This document shows positions 24,190 through 32,336 of a stretch of 64,000 bases of DNA, one piece after another. Where the stretch lies: contig NZ_JBHUOP010000003.1 in NCBI RefSeq assembly GCF_042683685.1, positions 1 to 64,000 of the forward strand. The letters are read 5' to 3'. The position numbers were made by a program, and so were the translations under genes. This DNA is from Timonella corticicola. Lineage in GTDB: Bacteria; Actinomycetota; Actinomycetes; Actinomycetales; Cellulomonadaceae. Each line of letters begins with the position of its first letter. Position 1 is the stretch's first letter. The notes below the pieces were generated by a model. It was not told the origin of the DNA. It was given only the letters and a program-made list of their open reading frames with translations, and searched no databases.

Positions 24190-24231
24190 CTAGGTGGCCT
24201 TGGTACTTACTGAAGTGCCAAGGCCACCTAG
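24190..24231 (+). terminator. Terminator of the small-ORF locus
   Basis: CTAGGTGGCCTTGG (24190-24203) pairs perfectly with CCAAGGCCACCTAG (24218-24231), followed by TTCTGCTTC. Confidence 0.85.
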
Positions 24232-24439
24232 TTCTGCTTCAGGATGAGCGCTCACATCACATGGGGACTTCAAACGCTTGACATGGCAGTGAAACACCCC
24301 ACATTCCCCTGAGTAGGCAATCCTCTGACCGGGCAATACGTGAACCTTCACATATTCCGCCGTTATCAAGCCGTGACATTACATTGTCGTGCGTCTACTG
24401 TTGTAACGTCTCGATAACCCTTTGCAACACCTAAGTAAG
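24232..24439 (+). other. Promoter region of the riboswitch transcript
   Basis: No gene. The stretch between the terminator and the riboswitch should carry the nlpC promoter; TTGACA at 24279-24284 is a perfect -35 hexamer, with no equally clear -10. Confidence 0.4.
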
Positions 24440-24632
24440 CGTCGAGATGCCAGGATGATCGCCTAACGCTACCGGCATCCTGGGTCCTGGACTCAAACCG
24501 GTAGCGGTGGGGGAACCACTTGTGGCCGCGCAGCAACAACAACGCGGCCTTGGGGTGAAGCCGTAACGCGCACAGCGCACACGGCCGGGGCATACCTCGC
24601 TCCGAATCCGACAGCTCACTTCACAGGCGTAA
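24440..24632 (+). ncRNA. ydaO/yuaA-type cyclic di-AMP riboswitch
   Basis: The leader of the NlpC/P60 gene shows the conserved blocks of this riboswitch class in order: GATCGCCTAA at 24457, a CGCTACCGG/CCGGTAGCG helix (about 24466-24474 with 24499-24507), GGGGGAACCA just after it, a GGCCGCG/CGCGGCC helix, TTGGGGTGAAGCC, and the 3' block CTCCGAATCCGACAGCT at about 24600 followed by CACTTCACAGGC. In actinobacteria this class commonly precedes cell-wall hydrolase genes and turns expression off at high c-di-AMP. Exact ends are approximate. Confidence 0.88.
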
Positions 24633-24646
24633 TTGAGGTAATTACG
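24628..24646 (+). promoter_or_regulatory. Small hairpin presenting the ribosome site
   Basis: CGTAATT and AATTACG pair as a perfect 7-bp stem with the ribosome site GAGGT as its five-base loop, ending one base before the ATG at 24648. It overlaps the end of the riboswitch and could link ligand state to translation. Confidence 0.55.
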
Positions 24647-24647
24647 T

Positions 24648-25595
24648 ATGCCAAGCACTCGCATTGACGCGCCTTCGCGCGCCCAAAATGCACCTGCGTC
24701 CCTGACTGACTCCGCTCACAACGCGAACAGTCCAACCCCTAGAGCACATAAAACTGGCTTTGGTCGCAGGATCTCTTCCATTGCAATCGCAGCGTCGGTT
24801 GCAGCATCAACTCTCGTAGCAGCCCCAGCGATACTTCAAACCTCCTCCGCCGCCGCGGTAGAAGTATCGGGAGCCGCAGACAAGACAACCCCGGTAAACA
24901 CCAGCGGCGCAACCGCTGCCGCCACAAGCGCAACGGCGACTCAGGTCAAGAAGACCAAGAAGAAGGCGAGCGTCAAGCTCAAATTCTCCAAGAAAATCTG
25001 GACGAAAGGCACCAAGCCCGGCAAGCTAACGGTCAACGTTAAGGCTGACGGCAAGGCTGCCACGGGTAAGATCCGGGTGTTCTCGGGCAAGAAGCGTCTC
25101 AAGACTCTCACGCTCAAGAACGGCAAAGCTTCCTACACGTTCTCCAAGAAGCTCACCGCCAAAAGGCACACGCTCACGGTGAAGTACATTCCGTCCGGCG
25201 CATCCAAGAAGGTCGCCAAGACCACCGCGGTCAAGTCGGCCATCAGGGTCAAGCAGTCGAAGTCGCAGAAAATCGTGGCGGAGGCGAAGAAGCACGTTGG
25301 CGTCCGTTACCGTTCCGGTGGCAGTTCTCCAAAGAGCGGGTTCGACTGCTCAGGCTTCACCACCTACGTCTACAAGAAGGCCGTGGGAAAGAATCTTCCG
25401 CGCACCTCGTCCGCACAGCGTACGGCAGGCAAGAAGATCTCCAAGAAGAACGCCCAGCCTGGTGACATCGTATGGACTCCGGGGCACGTCGCGATCTACC
25501 TCGGCAACGACAAGATCATCGACGCACCTCGCCCAGGCAAGACCATTCAGGTACGCAAGATGTACCAGAAGAACCCCACGTTCATCCGCCTCTAG
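24648..25595 (+). CDS. Secreted NlpC/P60 peptidoglycan endopeptidase
   Basis: A 315-residue exported cell-wall hydrolase expected to cut the stem peptide of peptidoglycan. After a long N-terminal segment and signal helix (IAIAASVAASTLVAAPAIL, about residues 45-63) comes a Lys-rich Ig-like domain of Big_3_5 type at about 105-195, then the NlpC/P60 domain at about 205-315. Catalytic Cys is in GFDCSGFTTYVY near residue 233, His in PGHVAIYLG near 280 and the third polar residue in the DAPRPG segment. Controlled by the c-di-AMP riboswitch in its leader, which ties hydrolysis of the wall to turgor and c-di-AMP signalling. Confidence 0.94.
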   Translation: MPSTRIDAPSRAQNAPASLTDSAHNANSPTPRAHKTGFGRRISSIAIAASVAASTLVAAPAILQTSSAAAVEVSGAADKTTPVNTSGATAAATSATATQVKKTKKKASVKLKFSKKIWTKGTKPGKLTVNVKADGKAATGKIRVFSGKKRLKTLTLKNGKASYTFSKKLTAKRHTLTVKYIPSGASKKVAKTTAVKSAIRVKQSKSQKIVAEAKKHVGVRYRSGGSSPKSGFDCSGFTTYVYKKAVGKNLPRTSSAQRTAGKKISKKNAQPGDIVWTPGHVAIYLGNDKIIDAPRPGKTIQVRKMYQKNPTFIRL

Positions 25596-25639
25596 TGTCC
25601 TGCTCCTTAAGTTCGTTCAGGAAGTTGTAGAGCCGATCT

Positions 25640-25690
25640 GCGAACTCAACCGTGTTCCGGTTGAGTTGGGGCACAAACGGTTGAGTTCGC
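25640..25690 (+). terminator. First hairpin after nlpC
   Basis: GCGAACTCAACCGT pairs perfectly (14 bp) with ACGGTTGAGTTCGC around a 23-base loop containing a further GGTTGAGTT copy. It lies 45 bp after the NlpC stop. Confidence 0.65.
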
Positions 25691-25723
25691 GGGAGATATA
25701 AATAGGCACTGTTACGGAAAGCA

Positions 25724-25774
25724 ATTGACGACGAGCCCGCACCTTCGGCTGGAAGGTGCGGGCTCGTCGTCAAT
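25724..25774. terminator. 23-bp perfect hairpin between nlpC and clpB
   Basis: ATTGACGACGAGCCCGCACC and three more bases (25724-25746) pair perfectly with 25752-25774 around the loop GGCTG. The outer part is the dispersed GACGAG word. It sits between converging genes and can terminate both. Confidence 0.85.
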
Positions 25775-25777
25775 CTA

Positions 25778-25799
25778 TATGCGCCCCGCGGGGCGCATA
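25778..25799. terminator. Third stacked palindrome
   Basis: A perfect 22-bp palindrome (TATGCGCCCCG and its complement) three bases beyond the 23-bp hairpin, toward the clpB stop. Confidence 0.55.
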
Positions 25800-25892
25800 G
25801 CCACGCGGCCACGTGCAACTGTGCGGTTTGGCTGGGAACCACGTCCACTACCGCTCCGGTAAGGACTCGCCACGCAGTGCTCCTACGCTCCG

Positions 25893-28520
25893 CTACGCCA
25901 CCGCGTTCTCAGCCGTAACGACCAGGTGATAGCCCTGCGATGTGACCGGCTGTGCATCCGCGTTGTAGTCCACGCGGACCGTGTCGCCATCGGCGACGGA
26001 ACCCGCCAGGATGAGCCGGGCCATCTGATCCCCAATCTCGCGCTGCACAAGCCTACGCAGCGGTCGAGCACCATAGATCGGATCGAATCCGGTGTTTGCG
26101 AGCCATTCGCGAGCCGCAGACGTGACCTCGACGGACATGCTGCGGTCAGCAACCCGATGTGCGATCTCGGCAACCTGAAGATCCACGATCCTGCTGAGTT
26201 CAGCCAGAGTGAGCGGCTCGAACACGACCGTGTCATCAAGACGGTTGAGGAACTCGGGCTTGAAATGCCCGCGCACCGCGCCCATGACTGCTTCCCTACG
26301 AGCCTCGCCATCCAGCATCGGGTCAATGAGGAACTGGGAACCAAGGTTGGAGGTCAACACCAGGATGGTGTTGCGGAAGTCCACGGTGCGACCCTGCCCA
26401 TCGGTCAGGCGGCCATCGTCGAGAACCTGCAGCAGGATGTCGAACACTTCAGGGTGGGCCTTCTCCACCTCGTCGAGCAGCACAACCGAATACGGACGTC
26501 GCCGCACGGCTTCGGTGAGTTGACCACCCTCGTCGTAACCGACGTATCCCGGAGGCGCACCCACCAGACGTGAGACGGAGTGCTTCTCGCCATACTCGGA
26601 CATGTCGATGCGGACCATGGCTCGCTCGTCGTCGAAGAGGAATTCCGCAAGCGCCTTCGCGAGCTCGGTCTTGCCCACACCCGTTGGGCCAAGGAACAGG
26701 AACGAACCAGTTGGCCGGTTCGGGTCTGAAACGCCAGCACGGGAACGACGCACCGCATCGGAAACAGCCATCACAGCCTGCTGCTGGCCAATCAGGCGGG
26801 TACCGATCTGATCCTCCATGGTCAGGAGCTTCTCGCTCTCACCTTGGAGCAGTCGTCCCACGGGCACACCGGTCCACGCGGAAACCACCTCGGCGATTTC
26901 GTTTGCGTCGACCTTGTCGCCCACGAGCTTCTGCTCGCTATCGGTCTGCTGCTCCTTCTCGGCGTTGACCGCTTCCTCAAGCTCACGCTGAAGCCGAGGT
27001 ATCTCGCCGTAGATGATCCGGGACATCTGTTCGAGGTCACCGTCGATGCGAGCGCGCTCAGCCTTCGCATTCAACTCATCGAGTTTCTTGCGGAGCTCAC
27101 CGGCACGGTTCAGGCCACCGCGTTCGCGTTCCCACCTCGCGTTGAGCGCGGCAAGTTGTTCCTGGTTCGCGGCGAGTGCCTCCTTCACCTCCTCCAGGCG
27201 ATCTGCGGCACCAGAGGCATCGGAGTCCTGGAGCGCGATCTCCTCAAGTTTCAGACGCTGGATCGTGCGTTCGAGGGTGTCGATCTCAACCGGCGAGGAG
27301 TCCATCTCCATCCGCAGCCGGGACGCAGCCTCGTCGATCAGGTCGATTGCCTTGTCCGGCATGCGTCGGCCAGTGATGTAACGGTTGGACAGCGTTGCCG
27401 CAGCGACGACCGCACCATCGGAGATCTCGACCTCGTGGTGTGCCTCGTAGCGTGGCTTCAGCCCACGCAGGATCGCAATCGTGTCCTCAACCGATGGTTC
27501 CTCCACCAGCACCTGTTGGAAACGGCGCTCAAGGGCCGGGTCCTTCTCGATGTGCTCACGGTACTCATCGAGCGTGGTCGCACCGACCAGTCGCAGTTCG
27601 CCGCGCGCAAGCATCGGCTTGAGCATGTTGCCTGCGTCCATCGCGCCTTCGCCGCCAGCACCTGCGCCCACAACGGTGTGCAACTCGTCAATGAACGTGA
27701 TGATCTCGCCATCAGAGTTCTTGATCTCGTCCAGCACAGACTTGAGTCGTTCCTCGAAGTCACCGCGGTACTTCGCACCGGCAACCATAGCGGTCAGGTC
27801 GAGCGCGATGAGGCGTTTGTTGCGGAGCGACTGCGGCACGTCTGCCGCGACGATACGCTGGGCCAGCCCTTCGACCACGGCGGTCTTGCCCACACCGGGC
27901 TCACCGATCAGGACCGGGTTGTTCTTGGTGCGGCGGGAGAGCACCTGGATGACGCGGCGGATTTCCTCGTCGCGCCCGATGACGGGGTCGAGTTTCGCCT
28001 CGCGTGCGGCCTCGGTCAGGTCTCGGCCGTACTTTTCGAGGGACTTGTACGCGCCTTCTGGGTTCTGACTGTCTGGCTTCTTGTTGGCGCGCAGGTCAGG
28101 AAGGACCTTTTCGAGGCTTTCCGCGCCTGCGCCGTGGCGGTTCAGGATATCCTGCGCGTTTGTGCGCGTCGTCGCAATCGCGAGTAGCAGGTGTTCGGCG
28201 GAGATATAGGTGTCGCCGTCCCGTTCAGCGCGTTGCGCGGCTTCCTGGAGCACAAGGCCCAGTTCGCGGGCGGCGTTCGGGCCGTTTGTCGACGATCCTG
28301 CCGCGCTGGGCAGCGCAACGAGCGCTCTGCGGGTGTCGCTTGCGATTGCCTGCGTGTCAGCACCTGCGAGGCGCAGCAACTCGACTGCAAGTGAGTCCTG
28401 CTGTCCTACGAGCGCGCCGAGTAGGTGAATCGGCTCAACCTGCGGGTTGAGTGCCGCGGTAGCACTCTGAATTGCTTCGCTGAGTGCCTGCTGCGACATT
28501 GGGGTGTACTTTTGTTCCAC
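25893..28520 (-). CDS. clpB: ATP-dependent disaggregase ClpB
   Basis: A hexameric AAA+ chaperone that pulls proteins out of aggregates with DnaK. The 875-residue form has the Clp N domain (residues 1-150), a first nucleotide-binding domain with GEPGVGKTA near 205 and Walker B ITFIDELHT, the ClpB-specific coiled-coil middle domain (about 405-525), and a second domain with GPTGVGKTE near 605 and VVLLDEVEKAHPEVF. GTG at 28520 is chosen: GGAGG lies four to five bases upstream and MEQKYTPMSQQAL matches the usual N-terminus; the frame to 28724 would swallow the HAIR operator. Its control by HspR is predicted from that operator. Confidence 0.96.
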   Translation of the reverse strand: MEQKYTPMSQQALSEAIQSATAALNPQVEPIHLLGALVGQQDSLAVELLRLAGADTQAIASDTRRALVALPSAAGSSTNGPNAARELGLVLQEAAQRAERDGDTYISAEHLLLAIATTRTNAQDILNRHGAGAESLEKVLPDLRANKKPDSQNPEGAYKSLEKYGRDLTEAAREAKLDPVIGRDEEIRRVIQVLSRRTKNNPVLIGEPGVGKTAVVEGLAQRIVAADVPQSLRNKRLIALDLTAMVAGAKYRGDFEERLKSVLDEIKNSDGEIITFIDELHTVVGAGAGGEGAMDAGNMLKPMLARGELRLVGATTLDEYREHIEKDPALERRFQQVLVEEPSVEDTIAILRGLKPRYEAHHEVEISDGAVVAAATLSNRYITGRRMPDKAIDLIDEAASRLRMEMDSSPVEIDTLERTIQRLKLEEIALQDSDASGAADRLEEVKEALAANQEQLAALNARWERERGGLNRAGELRKKLDELNAKAERARIDGDLEQMSRIIYGEIPRLQRELEEAVNAEKEQQTDSEQKLVGDKVDANEIAEVVSAWTGVPVGRLLQGESEKLLTMEDQIGTRLIGQQQAVMAVSDAVRRSRAGVSDPNRPTGSFLFLGPTGVGKTELAKALAEFLFDDERAMVRIDMSEYGEKHSVSRLVGAPPGYVGYDEGGQLTEAVRRRPYSVVLLDEVEKAHPEVFDILLQVLDDGRLTDGQGRTVDFRNTILVLTSNLGSQFLIDPMLDGEARREAVMGAVRGHFKPEFLNRLDDTVVFEPLTLAELSRIVDLQVAEIAHRVADRSMSVEVTSAAREWLANTGFDPIYGARPLRRLVQREIGDQMARLILAGSVADGDTVRVDYNADAQPVTSQGYHLVVTAENAVA

Positions 28521-28570
28521 TCTTCCTCCAATGGTCGTGAAGCTCTGTTCGTTGCCTACAACAACACCCT

Positions 28571-28599
28571 CAAAGTTGAGTCTATTCCACTCAACTTTG
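28571..28599. promoter_or_regulatory. HAIR element (HspR operator) of clpB
   Basis: CAAAGTTGAGT and ACTCAACTTTG are perfect 11-bp arms with a 7-bp spacer, containing TTGAGT-N7-ACTCAA, the HspR-associated inverted repeat. It lies about 50 bp upstream of the clpB GTG. Confidence 0.92.
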
Positions 28600-28740
28600 A
28601 TCTTGCTCAGCCTGCGGACATTTTCCGCTGTTCTCATCGTCACAGGTTTTCCCAGACAAAGGCAGAATTCAGCGAAATTTAAGGCTTTTCTCACCCGGTA
28701 ATAAGGTGTGATTTCTTTGCTCATCCTTTACTGTTGAGCC

Positions 28741-29769
28741 ATGAAAAAAACTCTTGCCGTAGCGTTCACCGCCCTCCTCGCGGTAGTCCTGTCAGGCTGT
28801 ATGCGTATGCACATCGACCTAGTCCTCGAGGAAGACGACAAGGCATCGGGCAGCATGATCTTCGCCATCTCAGATGAGACAGCACAATCGGTGCAAATGG
28901 AACCCCAAGCCCTGTTCGACATGATGATGCAGGATTCCGAGGAGATTGCCCCCGAAGACGGCACGGCCGAACCTTACGCAGAAGACGGCTATACCGGCAC
29001 CAAATGGACCTTCGATTCTCAACCCATTGACGCCAACGTTGGTGGCGGTGAGGACCTCACCATCACCCGTGACGGAGACGACTACGTCGTTACGGGCAAG
29101 TTCGACATGGGCGACGAAGGATCAATGGAAAGCGATCCCATGGCCGAAGCCATGTTGCAAGGCTTCGATGTCGCCCTCAAGATCACCTTCCCCGGCGAGG
29201 TCAAGGAGTCCAACGGCGAAATCACCGGACAGACCGTCACCTGGACACCAAAGCCTGGCGAGAACCTCACGCTCAGCGCCCGTGGCAGCGCGGTCGCCTC
29301 TGGCGGAATCGGTGGCGGTGGACTGAGTCTCCCACTCATCCTCGGCATCGTCGGAGCCGTTCTCGTACTGGTGATCGTTGCAATCGTCGTCGCGGGATCA
29401 CGTAAGCGCGGCGGCAACGGACCCGATGGCCTTGACTACACCGCTGGCGGAGCATCCTACCCACCAGCAGGCGGAGTTGTACCCGGCGGGGCAGCTGTAC
29501 CCGGCATGGCACCAGGCGCCGCACCGAACACCGTCTTCACCGGCCAGCCGCTACAGCCTGGCCAACCAGTAGACCCGGTTCACTCGAACCCAGTGGTTCC
29601 AGAACCACAGTCGCCAGAATCGGGTTACACTCAACAGCAGCCACCGGCGCCCCAACCGTACGCTCCTGAGGGCCAGTCCGCCCCAGCCCCGTACAGCCCA
29701 CCAGCGGCGCCGCAGCAGTACAACCAGCACCCAACCGACCCGCAGAACCCGGAGAACCCACAGCAATGA
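28741..29769 (+). CDS. LppM-like lipoprotein with membrane anchor and Pro-rich tail
   Basis: A 342-residue envelope protein. The lipobox is VVLSGC with Cys20, so it should be lipidated. The domain at about 25-195 (MRMHIDLVLEEDDKASGSMI...) resembles LppM of mycobacteria (DUF3153). A membrane helix at about 198-222 (LPLILGIVGAVLVLVIVAIV) is followed by a cytoplasmic tail very rich in Pro, Gln, Gly and Ala. The stop overlaps the next gene's start by four bases (ATGA), so the hydrolase is coupled to it. Function unproven; LppM has been linked to envelope and host interaction in mycobacteria. Confidence 0.85.
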   Translation: MKKTLAVAFTALLAVVLSGCMRMHIDLVLEEDDKASGSMIFAISDETAQSVQMEPQALFDMMMQDSEEIAPEDGTAEPYAEDGYTGTKWTFDSQPIDANVGGGEDLTITRDGDDYVVTGKFDMGDEGSMESDPMAEAMLQGFDVALKITFPGEVKESNGEITGQTVTWTPKPGENLTLSARGSAVASGGIGGGGLSLPLILGIVGAVLVLVIVAIVVAGSRKRGGNGPDGLDYTAGGASYPPAGGVVPGGAAVPGMAPGAAPNTVFTGQPLQPGQPVDPVHSNPVVPEPQSPESGYTQQQPPAPQPYAPEGQSAPAPYSPPAAPQQYNQHPTDPQNPENPQQ

Positions 29770-30749
29770 GCAACGTCGCCCAGTGGAACCAAGACATCCT
29801 CGGACCCGACTGGGCGGCACGCACCATACCCCTGGGAAGCGACACTGAAGGCCCGGTCACCGCAACGCTCGTGCGTGCGGCGGCCGGGCCTCGGCGTACC
29901 CGTGCAGTGCTCTACGTACATGGGTTCGTCGACTACTTCTTCCAAACCCATCAGGCCGAGTTCTTCGAGGAACTCGGATTCGATTTCTATGCACTCGACC
30001 TACGCAAATACGGCCGATCTCTACGGGATGACCAGACCCCAAACTTTGTCGAAGACCTCGCCGACTATCGCGCCGAACTAGACCATGCGGCTCGCATCAT
30101 TGCGTCCGAAGGCCACGAGGAACTCGTGGTGCTTGGGCACTCGACCGGAGGACTCATCGCGAGCCTATGGGTTGACGCCCGGCAGAATCTCAACGATTCC
30201 CACTCCACCCGCGAGGCTCTAGGACTTGAGATCACGGCATTGATCCTCAACTCACCCTGGTTCGATCTCAACAAGCCCTGGTTCCTGCGCACAATCGGCA
30301 CCCGCCTCATTGCCCAGCTCGCGCGCGTCGCACCACGAACCGTCATCGGAGGCCTTGCCCCGCACTATGGGCGGGCGTTGCATGCCTCAAGCGGCGGCGA
30401 GTGGGACTACGACCTCGCGTTCAAACCCATTGACGGCTTCCCCGTCCGGGCTATCTGGTTCCGGGCCATCCGCCGAGGACACGCACGGATCGCTGCTGGA
30501 CTGGACATCCACTGCCCCGTTCTGGTGCTCACCTCTGACCGCAGCGGTGACGCCGATAACCACCACTCCGAGCTCCTCACCACTGACTCCGTACTCAACG
30601 TCGAGCACATCTGGGCCGGCGCCGCCAACCTCGCAGACGACACGACGATCATCCCCATCCCGCATGGCTCACACGATCTATCGCTGTCCCCCGAACCCGC
30701 ACGCAGCGAATACTTCGAAGCCATGAAGACCTGGTTGGCCACCCACTAG
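29766..30749 (+). CDS. Alpha/beta hydrolase of the serine aminopeptidase/monoacylglycerol lipase type
   Basis: A 327-residue hydrolase. VLYVHGFVDYFF forms the oxyanion-hole strand, FYALDLRKYGRS the next strand, and the nucleophile elbow is VVLGHSTGGLIASLW with Ser near residue 125. The acid is probably in VLVLTSDRSGDADNH and the catalytic His in IPHGSHDLSLS near 300. This matches lysophospholipase-like hydrolases (Hydrolase_4). No signal peptide, so it is intracellular. Coupled by a four-base overlap to the LppM-like gene. Confidence 0.88.
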   Translation: MSNVAQWNQDILGPDWAARTIPLGSDTEGPVTATLVRAAAGPRRTRAVLYVHGFVDYFFQTHQAEFFEELGFDFYALDLRKYGRSLRDDQTPNFVEDLADYRAELDHAARIIASEGHEELVVLGHSTGGLIASLWVDARQNLNDSHSTREALGLEITALILNSPWFDLNKPWFLRTIGTRLIAQLARVAPRTVIGGLAPHYGRALHASSGGEWDYDLAFKPIDGFPVRAIWFRAIRRGHARIAAGLDIHCPVLVLTSDRSGDADNHHSELLTTDSVLNVEHIWAGAANLADDTTIIPIPHGSHDLSLSPEPARSEYFEAMKTWLATH

Positions 30750-30781
30750 CCACGCCGGGGCGCGAGCTGAGACGGTTGCTG

Positions 30782-30797
30782 CCGACTCGTCGCCAAT
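30782..30797. repeat. Dispersed GACGAGTCGG element, copy 3 (reverse)
   Basis: CCGACTCGTCGCCAAT is the reverse complement of the element, immediately before the hairpin terminator at 30816-30868. Confidence 0.6.
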
Positions 30798-30815
30798 AGC
30801 CACTCCCCTCCCCGC

Positions 30816-30868
30816 GCGAGTGGGATTTTCCCCACTTGCGCGCTGACGAGTGGGGAAATCCCACTCGC
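30816..30868. terminator. Terminator between hydrolase and mrp operon
   Basis: Arms 30816-30836 and 30849-30868 (GCGAGTGGGATTTTCCCCAC with its complement) pair over 20 bp with a single bulged T. It lies between converging genes. Confidence 0.85.
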
Positions 30869-30901
30869 AGCGAAAGTATGCCGGACCAACGTGTCTAGCC
30901 A

Positions 30902-31366
30902 CTACTCGGCAGGCGGCTTACCCTCTTGCTCACGCATCGCCGCTATGCGTTCCTCAATCTTGCGCGCAAGCTCCTGCTCGATCTCAGGGTTGTGCTCCAA
31001 CGCGCGTAGCCGCTCATGATCGGCTTGCTGCTGATCCGCAGTCAACTCATCCATCACGAGCAGTTCCTTACGCATCTGATCGGTGCGCGCGCCCGCGCGG
31101 CCAACCATGTGCGCGCCGACCGGAGCAGTGAACAACTGGAAGATGACAACCAGCAGCAACAGGCCGAATACCGACCAACTGCGAACCCTCAGCGCCTCGG
31201 CGCTCACCATGAGGATCAGACCAAGCGCCTGCGGCTTCGTTGCGGCGTGCATACGCGCCAACAAGTCAGGAAAGCGCAGGATGCCCACACCGGCGGCGAG
31301 AGTCAGAAACGAACCCGCCAGCAGGAAGATCGCAGCAACAACATCGGCAAAGTTATCCCAGTTCAC
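30902..31366 (-). CDS. mrpG: Mrp antiporter subunit G
   Basis: A small membrane subunit of the multisubunit Na+/H+ antiporter. The 154-residue protein has three hydrophobic helices in residues 8-90 with the typical LTLAAGVGILRFPDLLARMHA block, followed by an unusually long charged cytoplasmic tail (about 60 residues, HERLRALEHNPEIEQELARK) of coiled-coil character. Last gene of the operon, overlapping mrpF by four bases. Confidence 0.92.
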   Translation of the reverse strand: MNWDNFADVVAAIFLLAGSFLTLAAGVGILRFPDLLARMHAATKPQALGLILMVSAEALRVRSWSVFGLLLLVVIFQLFTAPVGAHMVGRAGARTDQMRKELLVMDELTADQQQADHERLRALEHNPEIEQELARKIEERIAAMREQEGKPPAE

Positions 31367-31710
31367 AGTTGTCCCCCCTTCTTCTCCTCCGCACGGCGAC
31401 GAACTTCCTCATCGTGTGCGATCTCCTCAGGGGTGCGCACCCGGCGTCCATCCGATGGCTCGTGGGCGGCGAAACGCGACATCGTCACCGAACCAACAAA
31501 GCCAACGAGGGAAAGCACCACGAGGATCGGAAGGGTGTCCGTGCGCTTGGACAGCGCGGCCTCAAGGGCGATACCACCGATAACGACGGTTGCAAACACA
31601 TCGAGCGCGATCGTGCGGTTCAAGCTCGTGGGCCCACGTTCAGCGCGGATAAGAGCGAGAATACCGGCGATCACCAGCATGATCGCGCAAATCACTCCAA
31701 CGACAGTCAC
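31363..31710 (-). CDS. mrpF: Mrp antiporter subunit F
   Basis: A 115-residue membrane subunit with three helices and the characteristic RAERGPTSLNRTIALDVF segment between the first two. A charged tail of about 35 residues (TPEEIAHDEEVRRRAEEKK) extends the usual F subunit. Four-base overlaps on both sides show tight translational coupling. Confidence 0.92.
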   Translation of the reverse strand: MTVVGVICAIMLVIAGILALIRAERGPTSLNRTIALDVFATVVIGGIALEAALSKRTDTLPILVVLSLVGFVGSVTMSRFAAHEPSDGRRVRTPEEIAHDEEVRRRAEEKKGGQL

Positions 31711-32336
31711 TTGTCAGATCCCTTCGTGTGGAGGGTGTCCCCTGCACCAGAAGTGCTCACAGAAGCATCCTCGGCTACAGACGACGTGGTCAGATGGCGA
31801 AGCGAGACGCCCGCCCGCTCAAGTTCGTCACGTGATGCGAATGCTCTCATCACGCGCGCTTCAAGGGCTCGAACATCATTGCGAACCTTGTCCGCGCCAC
31901 CATAGCCTTCAAGGTCGAGCACATGTACATACAGTGTCTGCGTGATCGGGTGAGCCTCAATCACCAGCGAACCCGGCACCAGACAGGACAGTTGAGACGT
32001 CAGCGTCATGTACAGATCAGAATCTGAACGCAACTTCACGCGCACAATCGCACCATGCGGCGTCTTCCCGAACTGGAATGCCTGCATCGCCACTTGGAAT
32101 GAGGACGATACGAGGTCATACAGGAATCGCCCAATGAGGATCAAGAAGAATCCTAGCCGAATACGACCGTGGAACTCGATCTGCGGCAGTGGCATGATGA
32201 TGACGACGACAACGCCAAGAATGAAACCGCCGATCACGTTACCCCACGACAGGTCGCCCCACAGGAGCACCCACACCACAACGAGCCACGCAACGGTTCC
32301 CCACTGGATGTTCTTTACGCGGTCTTTGAAGCTCAT
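31707..32336 (-). CDS. mrpE: Mrp antiporter subunit E
   Basis: A 209-residue subunit. Two N-terminal hydrophobic stretches (about 15-55) and the region FLYDLVSSSFQVAMQAF, followed by the soluble part with LVPGSLVIE and YVHVLDLEG, match MrpE/MnhE. The C-terminal 50 residues are an added charged tail. One base overlaps with mrpD. Confidence 0.92.
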   Translation of the reverse strand: MSFKDRVKNIQWGTVAWLVVVWVLLWGDLSWGNVIGGFILGVVVVIIMPLPQIEFHGRIRLGFFLILIGRFLYDLVSSSFQVAMQAFQFGKTPHGAIVRVKLRSDSDLYMTLTSQLSCLVPGSLVIEAHPITQTLYVHVLDLEGYGGADKVRNDVRALEARVMRAFASRDELERAGVSLRHLTTSSVAEDASVSTSGAGDTLHTKGSDK

